A stretch of DNA of 55,833 bases from Cellulosimicrobium sp. CUA-896 (GCF_001942335.1 NZ_MKKH01000018.1:1-55833), one strand, 5' to 3'; shown: positions 8,987-19,465, counted from the first letter of the stretch. Numbers and translations are program-made. The notes: generated by a model from the sequence alone, not told the origin.

Positions 8987-10035
8987 GCACCCACGACCCC
9001 GGCGGCATCGGGGCGGGCGGCGAGCACGGCGACGAGCACCTCGCCGCGTCGGGCCGCGCGGAGTCCTCGCGCGCCGACCGCTACATGCCCGGCGCCGTCC
9101 TGAACGAGCCGGCCGTGGTCGACGTCGAGGCGGTGCGTCCCGAGCTCGCCAACCCCGAGCTCGTCGACGCGATGGTCGCGCCCGACCGTGCCGTCCACGC
9201 GCGCGTCGGCGAGCCGCTGCTGCAGATGGACCACGTGACGATGCAGTTCGGCGGCCTCACCGCGCTCGACGACGTCACCTTCGAGATCCGGCGCGGGGAG
9301 ATCCTGGGTCTGATCGGCCCGAACGGGGCCGGCAAGACGACCGCGTTCAACGCCATGACGGGCGTCTACCGGCCCACCAGGGGCCAGGTCGTGTTCGACG
9401 GCGCCCCGGTGGGCAAGCTCAAGCGGTACCAGATCACGCAGCGCGGCATCGCCCGCACGTTCCAGAACATCCGCCTGTTCAACGAGATGACGGCGCTCGA
9501 GAACGTCGTGGTCGGCACGGACGCGCGGCACCGCACCTCCGTGCCGGGCGCGCTCTTCCGGCTCCCGCGCCACCGGCGCGAGGAGCGCGACGCGATCGAC
9601 CGCGGCATGGCGCTGCTCGAGTTCGTCGGGGTCGGGGGCCGCGCCACGGAGAAGGCGCGCAACCTCTCGTACGGCGACCAGCGCCGTCTGGAGATCGCCC
9701 GTGCGCTCGCCACCGAGCCCAAGCTGCTCTGCCTGGACGAGCCGGCGGCGGGGTTCAACCCGGCGGAGAAGGAGGCCCTCATGGACCTCATCCGCCACAT
9801 CCGCGACGACGGGTACACCGTGCTGCTCATCGAGCACGACATGCGCCTCGTGCGTGGCGTGACCGACCGGATCGTCGTGCTCGAGTTCGGGCGCGTCATC
9901 GCCGACGGCACGCCCGACGAGGTGACGAACGACCCGAAGGTGGTCGCCGCGTACCTCGGCGTGCCGGACGAGGAGCAGCCGCCCGCCGGGACGGGCACCA
10001 CGAGCGAAGGAGGCGGCGGCGATGCCTCTGCTTGA
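8983..10035 (+). CDS. livG: Branched-chain amino acid ABC ATPase LivG with long N-terminal extension
   Basis: The 350-residue ATPase has Walker [11 protein letters not shown]-loop RTFQNIRLF, signature [16 protein letters not shown] (the usual LivG LSYGxQR form) and Walker [16 protein letters not shown], then IEHDM. The ATG at 8983 follows GGAGGAG and overlaps the livM stop in ATGA. The ATPase fold starts only near residue 80 ([14 protein letters not shown]). The first 80 residues are acidic and probably disordered, while most LivG proteins are about 255-290 residues. It powers transport with LivF in the cytoplasm. Confidence 0.96.
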   Translation: MSTHDPGGIGAGGEHGDEHLAASGRAESSRADRYMPGAVLNEPAVVDVEAVRPELANPELVDAMVAPDRAVHARVGEPLLQMDHVTMQFGGLTALDDVTFEIRRGEILGLIGPNGAGKTTAFNAMTGVYRPTRGQVVFDGAPVGKLKRYQITQRGIARTFQNIRLFNEMTALENVVVGTDARHRTSVPGALFRLPRHRREERDAIDRGMALLEFVGVGGRATEKARNLSYGDQRRLEIARALATEPKLLCLDEPAAGFNPAEKEALMDLIRHIRDDGYTVLLIEHDMRLVRGVTDRIVVLEFGRVIADGTPDEVTNDPKVVAAYLGVPDEEQPPAGTGTTSEGGGGDASA

Positions 10036-10741
10036 GCTGCAGGACATGACGGTCGCCTACGGGCGCATCGAGGCCGTGCGCGGCATCTCGATCACCGTGG
10101 AGGAGGGCGAGCTCGTCACGCTCATCGGTGCCAACGGCGCGGGCAAGACGACGACGATGCGCGCGATCTCCGGCATCCGCCCCCTCGCGCGGGGCCGCGT
10201 GCTGTTCGACGGCAAGGACATCACGCGGATGAAGCCGCACCTGCGCGTGCTCGAGGGCATCGTCCAGGCGCCGGAGGGTCGCGGCATCTTCCCCGGGATG
10301 ACCGTGATCGAGAACCTCGAGATGGGCGCGTACGCGCGGACCTTCGAGTCGAGGGCCGAGCACGACGAGACGCTCGACCGGGTCTTCGAGCTGTTCCCGC
10401 GCCTCGCGGAGCGCAAGGACCAGGTCGGCGGCACGATGTCGGGCGGGGAGCAGCAGATGCTCGCCATCGGACGCGCCCTCATGGCCCGGCCCCGCCTGCT
10501 CCTGCTCGACGAGCCGTCGATGGGGCTCGCCCCGATGGTCATCCAGCAGATCTTCCGGATCGTCTCGGAGATCAACGCGCAGGGGACGACCGTGCTGCTC
10601 GTCGAGCAGAACGCGCAGCAGGCGCTGTCGCGGTCGCACCGCGCGTACGTGCTGGAGACCGGCGAGGTCGTGCGCACGGGCGGCGGCCGCGAGCTGCTGG
10701 CCGACTCGAGCATCAAGGAGGCGTACCTCGGCGTGGCGTGA
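10022..10741 (+). CDS. livF: Branched-chain amino acid ABC ATPase LivF
   Basis: This 239-residue protein is of normal LivF length: Walker A GANGAGKTTTM, Q-loop and PEGRGIFPGMTV, signature TMSGGEQQMLAIGRAL, Walker B LLLLDEPSMGLAPM, and VEQNAQQAL. The start lies 14 bases inside the end of livG behind GAAGGAGG, which implies coupled translation. It forms the heterodimeric motor with LivG and completes the importer operon. Confidence 0.97.
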   Translation: MPLLELQDMTVAYGRIEAVRGISITVEEGELVTLIGANGAGKTTTMRAISGIRPLARGRVLFDGKDITRMKPHLRVLEGIVQAPEGRGIFPGMTVIENLEMGAYARTFESRAEHDETLDRVFELFPRLAERKDQVGGTMSGGEQQMLAIGRALMARPRLLLLDEPSMGLAPMVIQQIFRIVSEINAQGTTVLLVEQNAQQALSRSHRAYVLETGEVVRTGGGRELLADSSIKEAYLGVA

Positions 10742-10758
10742 TCCGCGCGATCGACGCC

Positions 10759-10764
10759 TACGAT
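10759..10764 (+). promoter_or_regulatory. Leaderless -10 element (TACGAT) for the beta-propeller gene
   Basis: TACGAT ends six bases before the GTG at 10771, so transcription would begin at or next to the start codon. This decides the start over the in-frame GTG at 10738, which overlaps livF. Confidence 0.6.
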
Positions 10765-10770
10765 CGGGGG

Positions 10771-12560
10771 GTGCCCCTGCGACGCCGCGCGGCCAAGGCC
10801 GACCGCCACACGTTCGAGCTCGTCGACGACGGGCTGGCGGACGACGTCGACGTGGACCCGGTCCTCGACCTGACCGCGCCGCCCGACGCGCGCCGCGACG
10901 AGCCGCAGCCCGGTCGACGTCCCGACAACCGACGCCCCGGCGCTACGGACATCCCGGTCGAGGCACTCGACATCCATGACCGCGATACCCACGACCTCGG
11001 CGACGGCGCCCGGACGGCCCGGCGCGACGGGGGTCCCGGGCGCGCGGCGGCCCGCCGTCGTCGGCGGCGCGTCGTCGCGGCGTCGGTCGTGGGGCTCGCG
11101 GTCGTGCTCGGCGGCATGGCGACGGTGGACGCGGCGCAGTCGAGCGCGGACCTCGCGCGGCTGCGCGAGTCCCCGGGCGGAGTTGCGCCGATGATCTCCG
11201 CCCCGCAGGAGGTGTGGTCGGTCGACGGCGTCGTGCCGGGCGCGCTCGAGCTCGTCGCGGGGGCGGTCGTCACGGTCGAGGGCCACGACGTCGTCGCGCA
11301 CGACTCGCGACGGGCGAGGAGCGCTGGCGCACGGACGTCGGGCCGTCCGTGTCGTGCGGCGTGGTGCTCGGGTACGCGTACGGGTTCGGGTCCGCGCCGG
11401 GCGACGAGCTCGTGTGCCTGGTCGGCGCCCCGGACCAGCTCACGGCGCCGGCCGACGTGTCCCCGGTGACGCCGACGGTCGCGCGCTCGGTCGTGGTCCT
11501 CGATGCGGACGGCGAGGTCCTCGGACGGCGCGACCTCGACGCGGCCGACGGCTGGGCGGTGCCCGGGCCGGACGGCTCGCTCGTGCGCGCGCTGCGCGTC
11601 GGGGAGGTCCCCGCCGGGCACGGGACCGAGCTGGAGGAGGACCCGAGGAGCGGCGAGCCCGAGGACGTCCCGCCGGGGCGCGACGTCGTCGTCGTGCTCG
11701 AGGACGCGCTCACCGGCGAGGAGCGCTGGCGCCACGAGCTGCCCTTCACCGACGGCCTGGGCTGGAACTGCATCGGGTGGGTCGACGACGGCGACGGCGG
11801 CTCGCGGATGCTGGCCGACGTCGAGCGCCTGTGGACGGCCGTCGTGGACGACCTGGTCCAGGTGGACGGTTGCGGCGTGTCGGCGTGGTTCGGTCCGGGC
11901 GGCGCGCGGCTCGACGACCCGGAGCTGCCGGCGGACGGCGTCCTGCGTCTGCCGGACGGTGCGCTGTACCGCGACGCGTCCGGCCAGATGAGCTGGGGCT
12001 ACTCCAGCGCGTTCCCGACCGAGGAGCGCTCCGTCGTGCTCGCGCCGGACGGGTCGGTGCGCTGGGAGACCCCGGGGCCGCTCCTGCTCCCGCGCGCGTC
12101 GGACGGACGCGAGCTCGGCCTGCGCCTCGTGCGTGCCGACGGCGGGCTCGCCGCGTACGGGGCCGACGGCGCGGAGCGGTGGTCCGGGTCCGGGACGGGG
12201 GCGCCCGAGGAGGTGCTCGCGGTGGCCGGGGGCGTCGTCGTCACGGCGACGGCGGGGGAGCTCACCGCGCTCGACGTCAGCACCGGGAGCGAGCGGTGGA
12301 CGCTCGGGAGCGCCGGCCTGCGCGATCCTGACGTCACGGACGACGCGGGCGCCTACAGCTTCGCGAACACCTTCACCGACGGCGAGCACCTGATCGTCGC
12401 GACGCAGGACTGGTCGGGCCGCGACCAGCAGCTCGTCGCGGTCGACCTGACCGACGGCGACGTCGTCTGGCGGACCGATCTCGCCGCGAACGCCTGGCCG
12501 CTCGCGGTGCAGGGGGCGCTCCTCGTGGTGGAGGACGCCTCGGTGTCCCGGCTCGGGTGA
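10771..12560 (+). CDS. Membrane-anchored PQQ-like beta-propeller protein (frameshifted)
   Basis: A charged cytosolic N-terminus of about 105 residues precedes one membrane helix (VVAASVVGLAVVLGGM). An external part follows with repeated propeller blades: ALELVAGAVVTVEGHDVVAHDLATGEERWRT, LEDALTGEERWRHELPF and ALDVSTGSERWTLGS carry the PQQ-propeller pattern. About 596 residues after repair. One C is missing near 11304 (ACCTC to ACTC). No PQQ-dehydrogenase active site is evident, so a scaffold or binding role is more likely than an enzyme. It follows livF by 29 bp but appears to have its own leaderless promoter. Confidence 0.8.
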
Positions 12561-12577
12561 CCCGCCGGGCCCGGACC

Positions 12578-12610
12578 GCGACGACGCGTGCGGCCGGGCG
12601 CGTCGCGACG
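12578..12610. terminator. Terminator-like stem between convergent genes
   Basis: CGACGCG and CGCGTCG can pair across a GC-rich loop in the 59-bp gap between the propeller stop and the GGDEF-like gene stop. There is no U-tract; bidirectional termination is possible. Confidence 0.35.
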
Positions 12611-12619
12611 CAGCCCGCG

Positions 12620-13593
12620 TCAGGCGGTGAGGTACGGGTCCGGCACCGCGGACCGTGCGGCGGCGAGGCGGTGCTCCACCTCCCGGACGAGCTCGTCCGC
12701 GTCGGCGGCACCGGCGACGGACCAGACGGTCGCGGTGTCGACGGCGGGCCAGGCGTCCGGCGGGAGCGCGCCGGACGGCGCGGCCAGGTGGCCGACGACC
12801 TCGGCACGCAGGGCCTCGACGGACGCGGCGGCCTGGATGTCGTCCATGGCGGGGAGCGTGGCGAGGACGGCGAACCGGTCGCCGTCGACGCGCCCGGCCT
12901 CGCACCCGCGCGGGAGGGCCGCGGCGAGCCGCTCGGCGAGCTCGACGAGGACGGCGTCGCCGGCCGCCTGGCCGTGGCGGGCGTTGACCGCGCCCATGCC
13001 GCGGACGTCGAGCAGCACCAGGGCGACGCGCGTGCCGCTGCCGGCGACGAGCCGGCACGCTGCGCGAGCAGGTGCCAGGTCGTGCGCCGGGTCGCGAGCC
13101 CGGTGAGGTGGTCGCGCGTCGCCTGGGTGGCGAGCGTGCTCACCAGGGAGCGCATGAGGTCGGCCGTGCTCACGCTGCTCCAACGGCCGGCCCCGGCGAC
13201 GAGGACGTCGTCGTAGCGCCGCGTCCCCGGTCGGCCCATCGCGTGCGTCGCGGCCTCGGAGACCGTCGTCGCGCGGTCGACGACGAGGGGCGACCAGTCC
13301 GTCACGGTCGACGCCGGCCGGCGCTCGAGCACGGCACGGCCGTAGCCGAGGCGCCCGGTCAGGGCCGACGTGAGCGCCGCCCGCATGACGATGCCGAGCC
13401 GGTCGGCGCCGTCGTCGTCCTCCACGACGACGCAGTCGACGTCGGGGCTGCGGAACACGACCTCGAGCTGACCGACGGGGATGGACGAGCCGACGACCAG
13501 GACCGGCCGTGCCAGCCGGCCGACGAGACCGGTCCGGTCGGCCGTCGCGCGGCCCGTCGTCCGGCGCGCGAGCTGCGTGATGGCGTCGTGCAC
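12620..13593 (-). CDS. CBS-pair / degenerate GGDEF domain protein (frameshifted)
   Basis: About 324 residues after repair. The N-terminal half has CBS-like segments (CVVVEDDDGADRLGIVMRAAL, then DDVLVAGAGRWSSVSTADLM). The linker TRDHLTGLATRRT is the classic lead-in to GGDEF domains. The GGDEF fold follows (LVLLDVRGMGAVNARHGQAAGDAVL), but the GG[D/E]EF site reads RVDGDRFAV, so cyclase activity is doubtful; a nucleotide-sensing or degenerate signalling role fits better. One C is missing near 13053 (CCC to CC), joining LLAQRARLVAGSGTRVAL. I choose the GTG at 13593 because GACACT ends six bases upstream, a leaderless arrangement. Confidence 0.78.
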
Positions 13594-13733
13594 GCGCACA
13601 GTGTCGCGGCCGCCGGGGCTCGCGCGGGAGGGGTCGGAGGGCGGTCCACGCCGATGTTCGGCCACTGTTCAGCGACCCGTCACCCGGCCGTCGCCCACGG
13701 CGCCCGCCCCGTCGCACGCGCCCCGTCCGGGAC

Positions 13734-13739
13734 TACGCT
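13734..13739 (+). promoter_or_regulatory. Leaderless -10 element (TACGCT) for oligopeptidase B
   Basis: TACGCT ends six bases before the ATG at 13746. No ribosome-binding sequence precedes that ATG, as expected for a leaderless transcript. Confidence 0.6.
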
Positions 13740-13745
13740 GGCCGG

Positions 13746-16134
13746 ATGCCCGACGACGTCACGGCCCTCCCGCCCGCCCCGTCGCGCCACGGCGCCCGAC
13801 GACGCGCACGCACCACGCGACACCGTCACCGACGACTACGAGTGGCTGCGCGACAAGGAGTCGCCGGAGGTCCTCGCCCACCTCGAGGCCGAGAACGCGT
13901 ACACCGAGGCGCGGCTCGCGCACCTCGCGGGGCTGCGGCAGCGGATCTTCGACGAGATCAAGGGCCGCACGCTCGAGACGGACCTGTCCGTGCCGGTGCG
14001 CCAGGGCCGCCACTGGTACTACGCGCGCACGGTCGAGGGGAAGCAGTACCCGATCCACGCCCGCTCGCCCGTCGACGACTCGCTCGGCGCGGACGCGCCC
14101 TCGGCGTGGGTCCCGCCGGTGCTCGAGCCGGGCGTCCCCGTGCCGGGGGAGCAGGTGCTGCTCGACGACAACGTCGAGGCGGAGGGCCACGACTTCTTCT
14201 CGCTCGGCGCGTTCGACGTGTCCGAGGACGGGCGTCTGCTCGTGTACGCGACGGACGTCGTCGGCGACGAGCGCTACACACTGCGCGTGCGCGACCTCGT
14301 CTCGGGGCAGGACCTGCCGGACGTCGTCCCCGGGACGTTCCCCGGCGCCGTCTTCTCCCCGGACGGGCGGTTCGTCTTCTACACCACGGTCGACGACGCG
14401 TGGCGGCCCTGGCGCGTGTGGCGCCACGAGGTCGGCACCCCGGCGGAGCAGGACGTCGTCGTGCTCGAGGAGCCGGACGAGCGGTACTGGGTCGGGGTGG
14501 GGGTGTCGCGGTCGCGACGGTTCGTGCAGATCGACGTGGGGTCGAAGGTGACCTCGGAGACGTGGCTGGTCGACGCCGCCGACCCGACGGCGCCGGCGCG
14601 CGTGGTGTGGCCGCGGCGCGAGGGCGTCGAGTACACGGTCGAGCACGCGGTCGTCCCGGCCGCCTGGCTCCCCGGCGACCGCGCGGCCGACTCCGCGTCC
14701 GACTCCGCGGTCGGCTCCGGGGCCGGCTCTGCGGTCGACGTGCTGCTCGTGCTGCACAACGACGGCGCGGAGAACTTCGAGCTCGCCGTGGTCGACGTGC
14801 CGGGGACGGACGGCGTGGACGTGCTGCCCGACCCTGACGACGCCGAGACCGCCGCGATCGGGCCGGCGGGCGCGTTCGTCGTCGTGCCGCACGACCCGGC
14901 GACGCGGCTGGAGGCCGTGGACGCGTTCGCGGGCCACCTCGTGCTGTCGTACCGGCGCGAGGCGCTGTCCCGGGTCGGGGTCGTCGACCTGGCGACGGAG
15001 GTGGCGCCGCGCCCGGTGGGACTGCCGACGCCGATCCGCACGGGCGACACCGCCGCGCCGGGCGAGCCGTGGCACGTGCAGGAGGTCGCGTTCGACGAAC
15101 CGCTGTACACCGCCGGGCTCGGGCCGAACCCGGAGTGGGACCCGCCGACGGTCCGGCTCTCGTGCACGAGCTTCGTCACGCCGGCGACGGTCTACGACCT
15201 GCGCGTCGAGACCGGCGCGCTGACCCTCCTCAAGCGCCAGCCGGTGCTCGGCGGGTACGACCCGGCCCACTACGTGCAGCGCCGCGACTGGGCGACGGCG
15301 GAGGACGGCACCCAGGTGCCGATCTCGCTCGTGTGGCGCCGGGACGCGCTCGGGCTCGACGCGACGGGGACCGGCGCCGAGCCCGCGCCGCTGCTGCTGT
15401 ACGGGTACGGGTCGTACGAGATCAGCATCGACCCGGCGTTCTCCGCCTCGCGGCTGTCGCTCCTCGACCGGGGCGTGGTGTTCGCCGTCGCGCACGTGCG
15501 CGGGGGCGGTGAGATGGGCCGCGCCTGGTACGACGAGGGCAAGACCCTCGCCAAGCAGAACTCGTTCACCGACTTCGTCGCGGTCGCACGCCACCTCGTC
15601 GAGGCCGGTTGGACGAGCCCCGAGCGGATGGTCGCGCAGGGCGGGTCGGCGGGCGGCCTGCTCATGGGCGCGGTGACCAACCTCGCGCCCGAGCTGTTCG
15701 CCGGCGTCCTCGCGCAGGTGCCGTTCGTCGACGCGCTGACCTCGATCCTCGACCCGTCCCTGCCGCTCACGGTCGTGGAGTGGGACGAGTGGGGCGACCC
15801 GCTGCACGACCCGGACGTCTACCGGTACATGCGCGTGTACACGCCGTACGAGAACGTGCCCGAGGACGCGTCGCACTACCCGCGCGTCCTCGCCGTGACG
15901 AGCCTCAACGACACGCGCGTGCTCTACGTCGAGCCCGCGAAGTGGGTCGCGCGGCTGCGGGCGGCCGGCGCGCCGGCGCTGCTGAAGATCGAGATGAACG
16001 CTGGGCACGGCGGCGTCTCGGGACGGTACGAGGGCTGGCGCGAGGTCGCCTACGAGGACGCCTGGGTGCTCGACGTGCTCGGCCTCGCCGAGGTCCCCGA
16101 GGAGCGTTCGAACACCGCTTCGAACGCTCGGTGA
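13746..16134 (+). CDS. ptrB: Oligopeptidase B, S9A serine peptidase (frameshift near the start)
   Basis: About 796 residues after repair. A seven-bladed propeller (DYEWLRDKESPEVLAHLEAE at the N-terminus, FSPDGRFVFYT inside) precedes the catalytic alpha/beta-hydrolase domain: LLLYGYGSYE, the nucleophile serine in GGSAGG (codon 15646-15648), the aspartate in SLNDTRVLYVEP and the histidine in NAGHGG. This cytosolic enzyme cleaves short peptides after Arg or Lys. Two bases are missing near 13780-13790; restoring them joins the leaderless ATG to APDDAHAPRDTVTDDYEW. It is longer than the usual 680-720 residues because of low-complexity insertions such as SASDSAVGSGAGSA. Confidence 0.94.
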
Positions 16135-16200
16135 ACTGACGATGAACACTGGCAGAAGAATCCACAGGATGGTCGAGAGGGGTCTCCGGCTGCCCCCACC

Positions 16201-17469
16201 ATGGAGGACGTGACCGAGACGCTCCTGCTGGTGCTCGTCGTCGTGACCGCACTGGCCTTCGACTTCACGAACGGCTTCCACGACACGGGCAACGCGATGG
16301 CCACCTCCATCGCCACGCGCGCCCTCAAGCCCAAGACCGCCGTCGCCCTCTCCGCCGTGCTCAACCTCGTCGGCGCCTTCCTGTCGCTCGCGGTCGCCGC
16401 GACGATCGCGAAGGGCCTCGTCGACGCCCAGGTGATCACCCTCGAGGTGGTACTGGCCGGCCTCGTCGGCGGCATCACCTGGAACCTGCTGACCTGGTTG
16501 CTCGGCCTGCCGTCGAGCTCGTCGCACGCCCTCGTCGGCGGCGTGGTGGGCTCGGTGCTCGCCGCCGTCGGTACCTCGGGCGTCATCTGGACCGGCGTCG
16601 CCGCGAAGGTGCTGATCCCCGCCCTGCTGGCGCCCCTGGTGGCGATCGGCGTGGCCGCGGCCGGCACGTGGCTCGTGGCGCGTCAGACGCGCAAGGTCCC
16701 CGAGAGCACGAGCACCCGCGCGTTCCGCTGGGGCCAGGTGGGCTCCGCCTCGCTCGTCTCGCTGGCCCACGGGACGAACGACGCCCAGAAGTCGATGGGC
16801 ATCATCCTGCTCGCGCTCATCGCGGGCGGCGCCGTCCCGGCCGACTCCAGCGTCCCGTTCTGGGTGATCCTGTCGTGCGCGCTCTTCATGGCGCTGGGCA
16901 CGTACCTCGGCGGCTGGCGCATCATCCGCACGCTCGGCAAGGGCCTCGTCGAGATCGACACGCGCCAGGGCATGTCGGCGGAGACGTCGTCCGCGGCCGT
17001 CATCCTGCTGTCCGGCTTCTTCGGCTTCTCGCTGTCGACGACGCACGTCGCCACCGGCTCGATCCTCGGCTCGGGCGTCGGGATGCCGGGCGCGAAGGTG
17101 CGCTGGGGCGTCGCCGGCCGCATGCTCGCCGCGTGGGGCCTGACCCTGCCGGCCGCCGGCCTCGTCGGCGCGGTGTGCTACTGGATCCAGGCCGGCATCG
17201 GCGGTGCGCTCGGCACCGTGGCCGTGTTCGCCATCCTCATCGCCACGTCCGTCGCGATCTGGGTCGCGTCGCGCCGCAAGCCCGTCGACCACCGGAACGT
17301 CAACGACGAGTGGGAGCCCGGCACCGCCCCGTCCGCCGACGCCGAGCCCGCGCTCGCCGACGCCGCCGCCACCCCCGCCGTCGCCGCCACCGCCTCGCCC
17401 GAGGCCGGTGCGGTCACCGCGGCACCGTCCGCCGACCAGCAGCGCGCGCGCCAGCGCGCCGGCGTCTGA
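16201..17469 (+). CDS. pit: PiT-family inorganic phosphate transporter
   Basis: The 422-residue membrane protein carries both PiT signatures: FDFTNGFHDTGNAMATSIATRA near residue 20 and GTNDAQKSMGIILLAL near 190. It also has GLPSSSSHALVGG and STTHVATGSILGSG, the paired substrate-site repeats. Ten or so membrane segments are visible, followed by an Ala-rich C-terminal tail of about 60 residues. It should import phosphate, probably as a metal-phosphate complex, with protons or sodium. The small membrane gene at 17481 follows by 11 bp. No PhoU-like DUF47 partner gene is present, which many pit genes have. Confidence 0.95.
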   Translation: MEDVTETLLLVLVVVTALAFDFTNGFHDTGNAMATSIATRALKPKTAVALSAVLNLVGAFLSLAVAATIAKGLVDAQVITLEVVLAGLVGGITWNLLTWLLGLPSSSSHALVGGVVGSVLAAVGTSGVIWTGVAAKVLIPALLAPLVAIGVAAAGTWLVARQTRKVPESTSTRAFRWGQVGSASLVSLAHGTNDAQKSMGIILLALIAGGAVPADSSVPFWVILSCALFMALGTYLGGWRIIRTLGKGLVEIDTRQGMSAETSSAAVILLSGFFGFSLSTTHVATGSILGSGVGMPGAKVRWGVAGRMLAAWGLTLPAAGLVGAVCYWIQAGIGGALGTVAVFAILIATSVAIWVASRRKPVDHRNVNDEWEPGTAPSADAEPALADAAATPAVAATASPEAGAVTAAPSADQQRARQRAGV

Positions 17470-17480
17470 GAGGAACCCTC

Positions 17481-17762
17481 GTGTCCTTCATCGAGATCGA
17501 CTCCCTGCTCAAGGTCGTCGTCGCGGGCCTGATCGTCGGCGCCGGCCTGCCGGCCCTGTTCGCGCTGGGCGTCCGCCTCGCGGCCGGACGCACCACGCCC
17601 GCCGCGGTCGACGCCGACGGCGCCCAGCTCACGCCGTCGGGCGACGTCGTGACGGTCGAGCGCCCCACGATCGCGCGGCTCATCGCGGGCGGCGTCTGCT
17701 TCCTCGTCGTCGTGCTCGCCGTCGCGGGCGGGATCGTGTTCCTCGCCAACGGCGGCCACTGA
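17481..17762 (+). CDS. Small two-helix membrane protein in operon with pit
   Basis: A 93-residue protein starting at GTG 17481 behind AGAGGA. It has two hydrophobic segments, VVVAGLIVGAGLPALFALGV near residue 12 and IAGGVCFLVVVLAVAGGIVF near 68, joined by a polar loop. It is 11 bp downstream of pit and surely co-transcribed. No family function is known to me; a subunit or modulator of the transporter is an inference from position. It ends 17 bp from the convergent GH3 gene. Confidence 0.8.
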   Translation: MSFIEIDSLLKVVVAGLIVGAGLPALFALGVRLAAGRTTPAAVDADGAQLTPSGDVVTVERPTIARLIAGGVCFLVVVLAVAGGIVFLANGGH

Positions 17763-17779
17763 GACTCGCGGCGGATGAG

Positions 17780-18994
17780 TCAGCGCAGGCGCTCCTTGGC
17801 GGCGAGGACCCGCAGCACCGCAGCGTCGACCTTCGCCGCGAACGCGTCGTCCTGCGCCGCGCGCTCGACGAGCGCGGTCGCCATCTCCGGCACGACCGAC
17901 GGGTCGGCCGAGGCCAGGACCATGTCGCCGCCCGCCTCGATCGTCAGGACGGCGCGGTCCGCCGGTGACCAGGGCTGCACCTGCGCGGCCGCCGAGACGT
18001 CGTCCGTGACCACGACGCCGTCGAACCCGAGGTCCCTGCGCAGCATGCCGTCGACGACGACGGGGGAGAACGCGGCGGGCAGGTCCGGGTCGATCTGCGT
18101 GTAGACCGCGGTCGACGTCATGACGAACGCCGCGCCGGCCTCGATGCCGGACGCGAACACCTGCACGGACGCGTCGTCGCGCGTCGTGACGGAGTCGGTG
18201 ACGCCCGTGGTCGTGTCCGTGTTGGCGGTGACGCGGCCGAGGCCGGGGAAGTGCTTGATCGTCACGTCGACGCCCGCGGCCTCCATCCCGGCGCTGAACG
18301 CGTTCGCGTGCGACGCCACGACGTCCGGCGTGAAGCCGTAGCTCCGCCGGAAGTACCCGATCGGCGGGTTCTGCCCGGCCGACGCCTCGGGCACGAGGTC
18401 CATCACCGGCGCGAGGTTGAGGTTCACGCCGGCCGCGGCGAGCTCGGAGCCCCACGTGGTGGCGTCCTGCTGCAGCGCGGCGGGGTCGAGCCGCGACTGG
18501 TCGAGCGCCGTCGGGACGTCGGAGAACCCGGGGCCGCGCAGCACCTGGACGAACCCGCCCTCCTGGTCCGTCGCGACGAACAGCGGCGTCCCTCGCGTCG
18601 AGTCGGCGGAGACGAGCGCCGTGAACCCGGCGACGAGGTCCGCCGTCGGCCCCGTGCCCGCCTGCGACCGGCCGGCGAGGAACACGTTCCCCACGTGCAG
18701 CTGCGACACCGCGTCGTAGCTCACCTGCTGCGGCGCGCCCACGTCGACGCCGACCATGAGGAGCTGGCCGACCTTCTGCTCGAGCGTCCACCCGGCGAGC
18801 GGGTCAGGCGGCGGCGTGGACGGCGAGGGCGCCGGCGCGGAGGGCGAAGGGGGAGCGTCAGGGCTCGACGCGCCCGGCGTGGGCGCGGACCCGGGGCTCG
18901 CGGGCCGCAGGGCGTACCACCCGACGGCGACCAGCGCGGCGACCGTGGTCACGACGGCGACGACGACCCACGTCGTCCGCGCTCGGCTGCCCAC
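17780..18994 (-). CDS. Glycoside hydrolase family 3, LpqI/NagZ-type, membrane-anchored
   Basis: This 404-residue protein has an N-terminal membrane anchor (TTWVVVAVVTTVAALVAVGWYAL), a Pro/Ser/Ala linker and a GH3 TIM barrel: KVGQLLMVGV, DQEGGFVQVLRGPGF, NLNLAPVMDL, IKHFPGLGRVTANTDT and VVVTDDVSAAA, whose aspartate pair includes the likely nucleophile. The loop has KHFPGLGR rather than KHFPGHG of proteobacterial NagZ, as I recall for the actinobacterial LpqI type. It probably releases GlcNAc from cell-wall muropeptide sugars outside the membrane. The GTG at 18994 is chosen for GGAGGT six bases upstream. Confidence 0.88.
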   Translation of the reverse strand: MGSRARTTWVVVAVVTTVAALVAVGWYALRPASPGSAPTPGASSPDAPPSPSAPAPSPSTPPPDPLAGWTLEQKVGQLLMVGVDVGAPQQVSYDAVSQLHVGNVFLAGRSQAGTGPTADLVAGFTALVSADSTRGTPLFVATDQEGGFVQVLRGPGFSDVPTALDQSRLDPAALQQDATTWGSELAAAGVNLNLAPVMDLVPEASAGQNPPIGYFRRSYGFTPDVVASHANAFSAGMEAAGVDVTIKHFPGLGRVTANTDTTTGVTDSVTTRDDASVQVFASGIEAGAAFVMTSTAVYTQIDPDLPAAFSPVVVDGMLRRDLGFDGVVVTDDVSAAAQVQPWSPADRAVLTIEAGGDMVLASADPSVVPEMATALVERAAQDDAFAAKVDAAVLRVLAAKERLR

Positions 18995-19051
18995 AGGAAC
19001 ACCTCCGCCCCACACCGTAGCGGGTCACGGAGCGGCCCCGGGGCCCTCCGG

Positions 19052-19465
19052 TCAGTCGTGCCCGGCGAGCGTCGCGAGCGCCTTGCACCACAGGTCGTGG
19101 GCGCGCTGCGCCCGGTCGGCCGTCTCGATGTTCTCCTCGAGCACGTGCACCGTCGTGCCGGCGTCGTCCGGCTCGAGGGTGATCGAGATGTCGTGGTAGT
19201 TCTCGGGGACGTCGGGCAGGTCCATGGTCGGGGAGAAGTGCGTGAACCGCAGCAGCCGCGGGCGGTCGACCTCCACGACCGTGCCCCAGTCGGCGAACTC
19301 ACGGCCCATGTAGTGGCCCTCGAACGTCACGGGGCTGCCCGGCCGGTAGTCCGTCTCGACGTTCATGCCGAGCATCCAGCGCGCGCCGGGGTGGACCATC
19401 TGCGACCACACGACCTCCGGCGGGCGCGCGACGTGGACGGTGCAGGTCGTGGTGTGACCGGTCAT
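19052..19465 (-). CDS. SRPBCC / AHSA1-like protein
   Basis: A 137-residue protein of the START-like helix-grip fold (TCTVHVARPPEVVWSQMVHP, LLRFTHFSPTMDLPDVPENY, ITLEPDDAGTTVHVLEEN). Such proteins bind hydrophobic ligands in an internal cavity; ligand and role are not evident here. The ATG at 19465 follows AGGAGGT, excluding a longer in-frame start. It stands alone, divergent from the alpha/beta hydrolase gene. Confidence 0.85.
   Translation of the reverse strand: MTGHTTTCTVHVARPPEVVWSQMVHPGARWMLGMNVETDYRPGSPVTFEGHYMGREFADWGTVVEVDRPRLLRFTHFSPTMDLPDVPENYHDISITLEPDDAGTTVHVLEENIETADRAQRAHDLWCKALATLAGHD

Noticed and set aside
13072..13745. Upstream extension of the oligopeptidase B frame
   Set aside because: The in-frame extension runs antisense through the GGDEF-like gene and has no protein-like composition; the leaderless ATG at 13746 plus two restored bases gives a normal start.
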